Shown here one piece after another: positions 56,013 through 64,000 of a DNA stretch of 64,000 bases. Under the pieces are notes generated by a model. The model did not search any database and was not told the origin of the DNA. It was given only the letters and a program-made list of their open reading frames with translations. The DNA comes from Bimuria novae-zelandiae CBS 107.79 (Eukaryota; Ascomycota; Dothideomycetes; Pleosporales; Didymosphaeriaceae): contig ML976724.1 in the NCBI GenBank assembly GCA_010015655.1, forward strand, positions 81,817 to 145,816, given 5' to 3'. A program made the position numbers and the translations under genes. Numbering within the stretch: position 1 is the stretch's first letter; every line of letters begins with the position of its first letter.

Positions 56013-59000
56013 TTAACGAGGAGGGCCAATAGGGCCCGGGTATCCAGATGCAGAATGAGATGTAGAGGGGCGACCACTGTCAACGGAAGCCCGAGGGTCG
56101 TACCTGGGCGTAACGTCTCCAGCCACCGCCGAAGAGGATCCAAAGGGAAATTTGCTTTCAAATCGCGGCGTTGGCATCGGCCAACTGTTAGTATGGTGGT
56201 CATCGTCGGTAAGGTTGATGCCGCTGTCGTTCCAAGGGTTGCGATAGCCGCTGCCCTGGGACTCAAGACTGGCAAGGGAGGCCTTTGAAGCATTGCTGGA
56301 GGCATGCTTGAAGAGAGACCCGGGCGAGTTGGTGCCGTTCCTGCGAGAATTGAACAAGGAGGTGAAGGAAGACATGCTGCCTGGTTTGCGGAGTCGATCC
56401 AGCATGCCCGGGCGTTCCTCGTCTCCGAAGTGGGAACGTGTGGGCGAGTCAGTGCTATCAACAGGGGGTTCAGCACGCTGAAGCAGTTTGGATTCGAAGA
56501 AGGGTAGGGACTCCTCGAAAGAATCAGACTTGGGTCGAGGAAGTGCGCCACGGATAGTGCTAGTATCGAGACCGTGCATAACCAGATGGTTGATCAGGAA
56601 GTCAAGAGCGTCCTTAAGGCCACCAGCATTGTTCCTAGTAAAGCTGAGGTGAAGGGTCTCGATCTGTTGCTCTTTGCCCTCTTCTGTAGACTCGGTCTGG
56701 GCTTCCTTGAGGTGCGCTTCAACGACATGCTGGTCCCTGAGTTTGTCGAGAATGTCAGTCTTGAATTCCGCAGAACGCATGTGGTCACTGAGCTCTTTGG
56801 AGACGGGGAACGCGAGATCATGAGTCTCAGGAACCATACCCTAGAAATGGTCAGCGTAATGACTTTGGATGGGTATTGGATTTCCTTACCAGGAACTCAT
56901 CCACTGCCAAAGGCACCTGATACTCAGGCCCAGAGACAGTAACGGTATCGCTTGCTTCCTCGGTACTGGGGAACGTAATCTTGCAGTTGAACTTCTTCTC
57001 CAATTCGTCAATCTTGTCCAAGCGGGCAATGAGCTCACGATGGTACAGGCGGTTGATGTTGATTGTCTCAGAGACGAATTCAGCGTCAGCCTTCTCAACC
57101 ATGTCCATGATCTCCTGCTTAACCAAATCGAGGTTCTGGGCATTGCGCGCAGGCGTACGACAGATGACATTGTCGACCTTGATGTCGTCTTCTTCCTTGC
57201 CGAAGCCTCCACGGTCCATAGCATTGGAGAACTTCACAAATACGGAGTACTTCTTCATGATGCGCTGGATATGCTGACCTCCGATGCCAATGATGCGCTT
57301 ATGATACTGGTCGGGGACATGGAACGAGATTGCCGCGGGCATCTCCTGCTCAACAAGGTCTAGGCCGTTCTTAGTGGCGTCGTACTGAGCGCCACGGACA
57401 ACGATGTAGAAGTTGTACTCGTTGAAGCCATCAAAGACGATCTGTACACTGCTGTGGCTCATGATCTTGTTGATCTTGCCGTTCTTCTTACCGCTGACGA
57501 ACTCTTTGTGCTCATTGGCAAGCTCTATTTTGACGCTCATGTTGTACTGAGACTTCTTTACAAACGGAATGTTGTTGATCACCATCATTGCAGCCTTGAC
57601 AGCGTCATCGGAGCCATAAATGTGGAAGTTCAGCTTTTCGAAGCTGATCTCTGCGCCAGAGTTAATGCAGATATCCGAGAGCATTGCACGCACATCCGCA
57701 GCCGTAGGTGGGCGCTGCGAAGGATCAGGGTGGGTGATGAACCATGAGGCGCTGTAGAATTGGCCAGCCTAAAGAGGGTGTAAGCATTGCATCACATGTG
57801 ACTGGACTGGGCATCTTACAAGAGCCATCAGTTCGCGCACGGTGCGCTCGACATGGAGAACATCGGTGCCTTGAACACGGACAACACCGCGCTGCATACC
57901 CAATGGGGGCAAGAGAATGTAAGAACCGTTGTTCTCGATGATCTTGCGCACCTTGTCTAGACGCTCGAGGAGGATGGCATCCAGCTTCGTGTCTGTGACC
58001 ATGACGGGCTTTACAAAGACCTTGGTCGACATAACCAGGTCGTGAAGACGCTGCTTGGCCCTCAAGATGCATTCCGAGTTCTCACCAGTGATGTATATCA
58101 GATCATCGGGACGTCGCTGTGCACCGGGCGGTGTGTAGCCGAAAAGGCGGGGAAAGGGTGGAGGGAAGTAGATGGCAGTTCCTGTGGCAGACTCAATCAA
58201 CTTGATGTTCTTGCGTCCTCTCCCGCAGATGAGGGTATGCATGGTGAGCTCTAGCTTCATCGTATCCACATATCGCTTGAGCTGTGACGATGCGAAATTA
58301 GCTCTGTGCGCTAGCGGTACCAGATTGCGGGGCAATGGAAACTCACAATCTGGTCGATCATGATGAGCACCCGAGTCTTCGCATGCTCCATTGTCTCCAT
58401 GTCGCCGTAAATGGCACAACGGAGACGCGAATCCATGCCCGTCTCCAGGTTGCCGTTGAAGCTCGCAGACTCGATATCAGGCTGCTTGGGCATGAGGATG
58501 AAAATGTCAGCTTTGGTCGTCTTCGCAATGAGGTCGAGCTGGTTGAGCACCAGGCCCTTGACGTGCTGTGAGCTCCTGTCGATGATCAGGTCGGAGTCAA
58601 TATCCACAAACGACGATCGCTGTGAAGAATGTCAGACAAGGCGTAACGCATAGCTCCCAGTGCGGCATACCAACGAGATGGGCGTCGAGTTGAGCACCTT
58701 ACACCGCATCTGGTTGACGATCTCCAGCTCCCCAGACAGGCACACGTTGGTTACGAGGGCGCGCAACGGCCCCCGCTGCAGGCCAGGCAGCGGCTTCGAC
58801 TCGGCGGACACGACGGTGGCGGCAACGCGCCCCTCGGTCTGGTCCTGCACCTCCCGGCACATCATACGCAGATTCTCCACGTTCTGAGCGTGGACAGGCA
58901 GCTTGTGCACGGGCGTGCCCTCAGCCGTGCCTTCCGGAAAGGTCCATCGCGCCTTCGCTCCCGGGCTGGCGTACATGATGTCGTCGACGTCGGGCCCCGC

Positions 59001-59210
59001 CAAGTTGGATGCAAAGGGCACGTTGAAGGACAGGTTGACCTGCGTGCCCGGCGGGATCACGGGCGGTGCAGACGTCGCCGTCGACGGCCGCTTGATGGGT
59101 GCTGTGACGGGCATCTCATGATTCGACCTGGTGAAGGGGAAGCCCGCCGAGGGAGCCATTTTCTCCCAGCCGTGTCGAGCCTGGCCCGTGAAGTTGGTTA
59201 TCTTGTGCAT
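56013..59210 (-). CDS. Multi-KH-domain RNA-binding protein
   Basis: Five exons in order: 59210-58671, 58619-58347, 58281-57820, 57768-56890 and 56840-56013, giving 993 residues. All introns are in phase 0 with GTATGC, GTGAGT, GTAAGA and GTAAGG donors. Several KH units are visible: one with LICGRGRKNIKLIESATGTA, one with the loop KVRKIIENNGSYILLPPLGM, and one with RIIGIGGQHIQRIMKKYSVF, holding the GxxG RNA-binding loop. The C-terminal 220 residues are disordered, rich in Ser, Pro, Gly and Asn. It is a Pezizomycotina relative of vigilin/BicC-type proteins, likely cytoplasmic and acting on mRNA; target RNAs are unknown. A second ATG at 59159 (MAPSAGFPFTRS) could be the true start. Confidence 0.85.
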
Positions 59211-60842
59211 AATGGGGAGAGACGCCCTGGGGTGTGTCGGGCGGAGGGTGATGGGAGAAGAGCGAGAGCGAGGAAGACACAAGAGGTCGAGGCACGTCCC
59301 AGAGGCTGACGAGAATGGCCCGCTAAGCTAGCAGGGCAGGCTCGGTGCACAGGCCCCTCCCGATCCGCCCACACATCACTGCTGGGCAGCAGTCTGTCGC
59401 ACCTTGAGCACGCCGGCCAACCAGCCAGTCTCGGGGCGTCTCTGCTCGCTCCAGGCCTCGACGAGCGCCTGCACCCAGCGTTGTTTCGGCGCTGGGCGAG
59501 CGTCTGCAGGTGGCCCTCTGTGCAGCCGCGGCCGACTGTGGCTGTGGTTCCAAAGCGGCTAGCCCCACGTTCATCGTACGTGGATGACATGGACCGCGAG
59601 CTCCCTACCAGTTCCGCCATCACAGTGCGATATGCTCAACAGCTCACGCTTCATCTACATGTGCGCCTCGAACAAGAGCAGCGTGTAGGGGTGAGTGCAG
59701 ATCGTGGTGCTGCGACGACGTCTCACCTGCACGCCTGCAAACGTTTATGCGACACCCTGAGCCCACCCAGAACACGTCCATACGCGCCAAGTTGCCAGTT
59801 CCACGGGCTCCAGCTTCACCCAGGTCACGTCGCTTGTGCATGCCAATAGACTCACTGCGCTCCTCTCTATTGAAAGAATCTGAGGAACCGCGCCCATCCG
59901 TCTCACGTCGGCACTCTGGCCCCATTGCAGTGTCACTCCCCTCCCACATACGGCGAGACAGCTGCACAGGGCTGCGTCACGGGCTCAGAGTGCTGACGAC
60001 GACGCTGGTGTCCGTCCGACAGCACAAGCCCGTGTTTGGCACCCTATACCGTAAGCGAGTAGTGAACTGGTACCCCTGATAGAAACATTCGGGAGACGAG
60101 TATGGTGTTTCTGTAAGGTCTGATTGATCTCTTTAGCGAGAGCAAAGGTGGAATTCAACAAACTCCACCTCAGGCTCACACACGCCACTGCTGATAACTT
60201 TGACCAAGGTACATCACATGCCCCTAATCCCAGCACCCCCTCACTCACCACTATCAAGCTTCCAGAATTTGCACGTGTCCTTTCCCGCAATGTTTTGTGA
60301 TGACGAATTCACGTGCCCTGTGCCTGCAGCTAGTCCCTAGTCCAACGTCTACTATCTGCCCCGGCGACTTTGCGTGGCCTGCGGGGAACAAACCGTCGCT
60401 CCATGCTTTATATTGATATCTCTCCGGAGCCGGCTTTTCAGGTGTTCGGCGAGTCGGGTCCGACCTGCTAGCGCTTGCTGGGCGATAGATCGGTTGAGAT
60501 TACGAGCTCATTGTATTTGTACGTAACATTGGAGCGGATGCAACAACGCGAATATGACTTCAAGAATTGGAGGCTATTGTAACGTTTTTGAATTCGATAT
60601 GAACATGCTCAGCCTAGAGGCTGAGCAGAATTACCGTCCTATCCAACACTCCATGCTATACACTACGCTCTCGAAGCGCTATTACAATGCTTTTTATCAA
60701 CAGCGGCACTTGCGGCAAATATACTACATCCTCGCCAGTTTTCACTTATCGCTCAGTCCGCCAGACCGCAGTGAAGTTCAAGTGATTAACAGGCCGTGCC
60801 TGATCGAACACGTTTCCCCCATCCTCAGCCAATCTCAAGTGA
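59211..60842. other. Long GC-rich spacer
   Basis: Promoter of the KH gene on the left and 3' flank of the next minus gene on the right. Overlapping GC-rich frames give no domain. Nothing else recognised. Confidence 0.4.
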
Positions 60843-63224
60843 TCAATATCGGTAGGTCGGTCGTCGAGGCGCCTCCGTCGCATAGCGCTCTTGCACAACC
60901 TCGGCCGGCCGATCCAGACCGCCTTCATCCACATACCGTCTTTGCGGAGTGGCAAAAGCATATCGACGGTCGTCGCTGGGTTCATGGTGAATCACACTTA
61001 CTTCGCGCAAGCGGGGCGCAGCTGCGCGTACATGTCCAGGCTGAAGGCTCTCGTGTCGAGCATACCCCTCCGGGACCTCCCTTCGAATGATTTCAGGACG
61101 AACGCTGTACGCTCGGCTAGGCAAATACTCGCGTGGAGGACCCATCTCTTCGTATTGGGCAATCGGTCGCCTTTCGATTACCTCGTATGGTCCACGCTCC
61201 GATTCCACTGGCCGACGCGACACCTCTCGCCGATACGCACGCGAGTCAACGACGTCCGCTTCCGAAGCAGCCATGTAACGACGGGGAGGTGGGGGCATCA
61301 TCTGAACACCGTCTTCCTCATATAATTCAGCACGCGCAGGCGCCCGCAGTGTTGGTTCTCGGGTCATTGCACGTTCGTAGTATGGGTCGGCTTCAACTCT
61401 CCGACTAGGTGGAGCGACGGATTCCCTTGCGTCCACGGGCGCTGCATAGTACTTGTTCCCGTACTGGTCAACGACAATACGACGAGGAGGCGGCGCCATA
61501 GTCATCGGACTAGTAACAGGAGATTGGGCTCGCTCCAAATAATCAACCTGAGGGTGTTCAGGTACGTAGCGAGGTGCTGCGGACGGCCGCACCGATGCTT
61601 CTCGATAGACGGGTGGCTCGAGAGGCCGTTCGGTGAAGACATACGACGCTGCGCGTACCTGACGAGATGAAGGTGCGGCATACATGTCATTGTTGGTCGG
61701 TGAGTAGGGTCGTCGGGCGTATTGAACGCTGGCTACGCGACGCAAGTCCTGATCATCTCGATCTAGTCGGCGCTGAGATGGACGAGCGATACTAGGGGAT
61801 AATGGTTCATCGTAGGTTCGAGCAGATCTAGCTAGCTCCTGGTCTCGATAATAGATGGGCTGCGCCCTCTCCGCAACCTCCAGCCCATTCGGAGGAGGCT
61901 GCAAGGCGCGTCGCTTGCTCGATGGTGGATCCGAATATTGGGCGAACGGAGGAGGGGATTGTGGCTCCTCTTTGATATACGGTTCGGGTGACGGGGCAGC
62001 ACGTTTAGTGGTGTTGTTCTTCTTCCATTCCCGCTTTCGCTTGCGTCCGTTTTGAATCGGTGGTACTGGACCAGTGGGGCTTTGCCGTCGAGATGACCTG
62101 GTCAAGCTATCAGCGCCTAGACATGCAGAAAATGGACCTAGATCGCCATCATATATATACCCAAATATTTGATCTCCGGCGAGTGTAGGTGAGCGTGAAT
62201 CATCTTTATGACGCTCCAAGCAAGGAGACCGGGTTGAGTACGGATCGGATGTAGAAGGACTAGGAATAGAAAGAAATGCTTCGCTACCGTACCCGTTCAC
62301 AGCGCCATTGTTGTAGCGTCCATTTGTTCTTCTAGGCTCACTGGGGCCTGCATCAGCGGGAGGAGGTGAGTAATCTGACTCGTCTAGATCCTCGTGTACG
62401 CCAGCAGCTTCAGGCTCATATATCTCGAGAATGTCATCGTCAGGCTCGTATGGCTCGTCGTCGAGATCAATCACTGGAGCATTGGCTGGGCCCGGTTGGG
62501 AAGCCTTAACAACCTGTTGCGCGCTGTTGGTCGCGCGCTTGCCCTGCTGTGTGAGTGACCCTGTGGCATCAGCATTGGTGATGGGAACACGATCAGCCTC
62601 ATCCGACGACCAACTGTCAGCTTTGCTAGAGTAATACGAGTTATCGAATGACTCCCCAGCATCGCTTTCAGCAGCAGGAGGACGAAGGCCTGAGATCGGC
62701 GGCACCAGCCTGTGGGCCTGAGCGAGCAGATCGTCGACATCGAGCACTTCTCGCTCCTCATCGTTTGCACGACCGCGCTTATCCCACTGGTCCTTCAACG
62801 TCCGCTCAAGCTGTTGCCGCTTGAGTTGTGTTTCAGCGCGTATGAGATGATCAGACTTGGTGAGCAACACTGGATCAATGCCTGAAGATGCAGACTTGGC
62901 CAGAGAGGGCCGCGAAGATGTAGCAAACTCGTTTGGCGAAGGGAATCGCGGCAAAGTGTTCTCGGAACGATGCGGGAACAGCTGCTGGTTAGAGACGCCG
63001 TTGGGCGTTCCGTTGGTCGTGGGTCTGGCAGCTGGAGCGGTTTGCGGTGGACGCGGTGCGACCTGTTCTAGTACTTTGGGTGGAAGACGAATGCGCGGAT
63101 GTTTGCCCACGAAGACTTCATCGCGAATGTGCAGCAGCTTTGCGAGAAACTCGGCCTCGCGCTGCTCCTCGGCGGGTACCACACTGGTCCTGTTCGCGAG
63201 CGGAAGTGTTGCGCCTGTCGCCAT
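60843..63224 (-). CDS. Large, mostly disordered conserved fungal protein
   Basis: One open frame of 793 codons from ATG 63224. It includes a likely 63-nt intron at 62098-62160 (GTATAT donor, ACCAG acceptor) that is a multiple of three and stop-free; splicing would give 772 residues. The N-terminus has a helical segment (EEQREAEFLAKLLHIRDEVF). The middle is acidic, with VIDLDDEPYEPDDDILEIYE, which contains two SUMO-interaction-like hydrophobic cores, and then a basic patch (NGRKRKREWKKNNTTKRA). The C-terminal 350 residues are Arg/Tyr/Pro-rich with repeated RRxV/YxxR patterns and the motif VVDQYGNKYYAAP. Nuclear or RNA-related function is plausible from composition only. No named family is claimed. 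Confidence 0.8.
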   Translation of the reverse strand: MATGATLPLANRTSVVPAEEQREAEFLAKLLHIRDEVFVGKHPRIRLPPKVLEQVAPRPPQTAPAARPTTNGTPNGVSNQQLFPHRSENTLPRFPSPNEFATSSRPSLAKSASSGIDPVLLTKSDHLIRAETQLKRQQLERTLKDQWDKRGRANDEEREVLDVDDLLAQAHRLVPPISGLRPPAAESDAGESFDNSYYSSKADSWSSDEADRVPITNADATGSLTQQGKRATNSAQQVVKASQPGPANAPVIDLDDEPYEPDDDILEIYEPEAAGVHEDLDESDYSPPPADAGPSEPRRTNGRYNNGAVNGYGSEAFLSIPSPSTSDPYSTRSPCLERHKDDSRSPTLAGDQIFGYIYDGDLGPFSACLGADSLTRSSRRQSPTGPVPPIQNGRKRKREWKKNNTTKRAAPSPEPYIKEEPQSPPPFAQYSDPPSSKRRALQPPPNGLEVAERAQPIYYRDQELARSARTYDEPLSPSIARPSQRRLDRDDQDLRRVASVQYARRPYSPTNNDMYAAPSSRQVRAASYVFTERPLEPPVYREASVRPSAAPRYVPEHPQVDYLERAQSPVTSPMTMAPPPRRIVVDQYGNKYYAAPVDARESVAPPSRRVEADPYYERAMTREPTLRAPARAELYEEDGVQMMPPPPRRYMAASEADVVDSRAYRREVSRRPVESERGPYEVIERRPIAQYEEMGPPREYLPSRAYSVRPEIIRREVPEGYARHESLQPGHVRAAAPRLREVSVIHHEPSDDRRYAFATPQRRYVDEGGLDRPAEVVQERYATEAPRRPTYRY

Positions 63225-63807
63225 GGCTGCGTGGCAGCCGTGTGTTTGCTCAACTCACCACGCGCTCGAACCAGCTATATGAATGTGGACAGCTGAGAGG
63301 CTAGAGCGACTGGTATACAAATACAGAAAGGTACATCATGAGGGCGCGTCGTGGCGAGGGTGAAGAGGTGGTTGGGGAGAAAACGAAAGCTATGTCCAGG
63401 CGCGCGGTCGAAGGAAGGCGAGCGCCCGCGGTAGTGCCAAGGCGCTATGCCTGGATTGGCACTCTATCTCGCTCCCTCCCTTCCAGCATGGGTTGAGCCT
63501 CGAACTGCGTTTGCCACCGGACTGAGACCTCTCAATCATACCTTTCCAACATTCTATAGTACTGGCCTAACTATTCCAATCTAGTCTACTATATTTGCTT
63601 TCCAGGATCAGTCATTTCTCTTTCACAGGAATTTCCATCCTGACGTATTGACGACCACTTCAAAACTTTTTTGCACCCCTGGCTATATACGTGTAAGTAG
63701 TAGACCTTTCAGGTTTGAGATTAGGGAAAGTGATGCTAGAATTAACGCTGAAAAGTCCAGACTTATTGGGTTCAACGGCGACAGCCTCCAATTTTCACCT
63801 TTCCAAG
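63225..63807. promoter_or_regulatory. Divergent promoter region
   Basis: 583 bp between the minus-strand gene at 63224 and the + strand nucleotidase at 63808. No gene and no strong motif recognised. Confidence 0.4.
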
Positions 63808-64000
63808 ATGGCGCAAGACGAGAGACTGGTCTTCTTCTTCGACATAGACAATTGTGTAAGTTAGTATCGATATATTTTTCAAGACCACATGTACTGATGA
63901 GAACAGCTCTACTCCAAGAGTGAGTTGGTGATGTTGGTCTGATCCGATCATGATTATGACTCACCGTCACACAGGCTACAAGGTGCAACACATGATGTCT
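63808..64000 (+). CDS. Pyrimidine 5'-nucleotidase, Sdt1/Phm8-like HAD phosphatase (5' part only)
   Basis: The gene runs off the right edge. Exon 1 is 63808-63855 (MAQDERLVFFFDIDNC), exon 2 only 13 nt (63907-63919), and exon 3 starts at 63975. Donors are GTAAGT and GTGAGT; acceptors AACAG and CACAG. Joined codons give DIDNC-LYSKS-YKVQHMM. The DxDN(C/T)L start is HAD motif I, where the first Asp is the nucleophile, and the following Tyr-Ser-Lys-Ser is typical of fungal pyrimidine nucleotidases (Sdt1, Phm8), which dephosphorylate UMP/CMP or lysophosphatidic acid. The rest lies outside the window. Confidence 0.8.

Noticed and set aside
55622..56551. 309-codon minus frame overlapping the KH gene 3' end
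   Set aside because: It is the shadow of the KH gene last exon, which has family features in another frame.
1..64000. tRNA genes, rRNA or CRISPR arrays
   Set aside because: Scanned by eye for B-box-like GGTTCGAATCC and regular short repeats; none convincing. tRNAscan-SE would be decisive.

Overview
The window is nuclear DNA of a filamentous ascomycete (Pezizomycotina). The evidence is: genes on both strands with single-gene promoters; many short introns (about 45-240 nt) with GTRNGT donors, CTAAC-type branch points and YAG acceptors; and families typical of moulds, such as an AspB-type septin, an APSES/ankyrin factor, a HET-domain gene, a hydrolase-NACHT-ankyrin NLR, a CFEM/PTH11-like receptor, pectin lyase and cutinase. 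Protein similarity recalled from memory points to Dothideomycetes; that class-level guess is not proven here. All exon limits come from splice signals and reading frame, without transcripts.

Layout, left to right. 1-1.8 kb: transposon relics (a hAT-like transposase tail on +, stop-riddled debris on -). 2.4-9.1 kb: three intact housekeeping genes on + (exocyst Exo70, septin Cdc3/AspB, nuclear-envelope Pom33). 9.1-18.9 kb: long spacers around a cyclin-box-like gene and glycogen phosphorylase; the spacer after the phosphorylase holds degenerate repeats. 18.9-20.7 kb: a decayed HET-domain gene. 22.0-26.3 kb: an Mbp1/Res-type APSES factor divergent from an LYR-type protein, sharing a 345-bp promoter that contains a CCAAT box and an MCB (ACGCGT). 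26.5-29.3 kb: a spermidine-acetyltransferase-like GNAT and a secreted pectin lyase. 29.7-43.6 kb: an accessory block in which five gene models are broken (an F-box-like family member, an acidic-tail protein, a CFEM/PTH11-like receptor and a hydrolase-NACHT-ankyrin NLR here, plus the HET gene further left), mixed with intact genes for a GliT-like thioredoxin reductase, a cyclase-family protein and a LURP-one-like protein. 44.2-64 kb: mostly intact conserved genes (proteinase B inhibitor Pbi2, Bms1, mitochondrial PDH kinase, a VOC protein, cutinase, rhodanese, a multi-KH protein, a large disordered protein, and the start of an Sdt1-like pyrimidine nucleotidase).

Functional themes. Housekeeping genes cover exocytosis, septation, nuclear pores, glycogen use, the G1/S programme, ribosome assembly and mitochondrial regulation. 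Two secreted enzymes (pectin lyase, cutinase) suggest a plant-associated or saprotrophic life. The most notable pattern is that the two non-self-recognition genes (HET and NLR) and the surface receptor are all pseudogenes, while neighbouring metabolic genes are intact. I found no convincing undescribed multi-gene system. The more unusual items are gene-structure oddities: a 4-nt first coding exon, a 13-nt microexon, and two stop-free introns whose length is a multiple of three.
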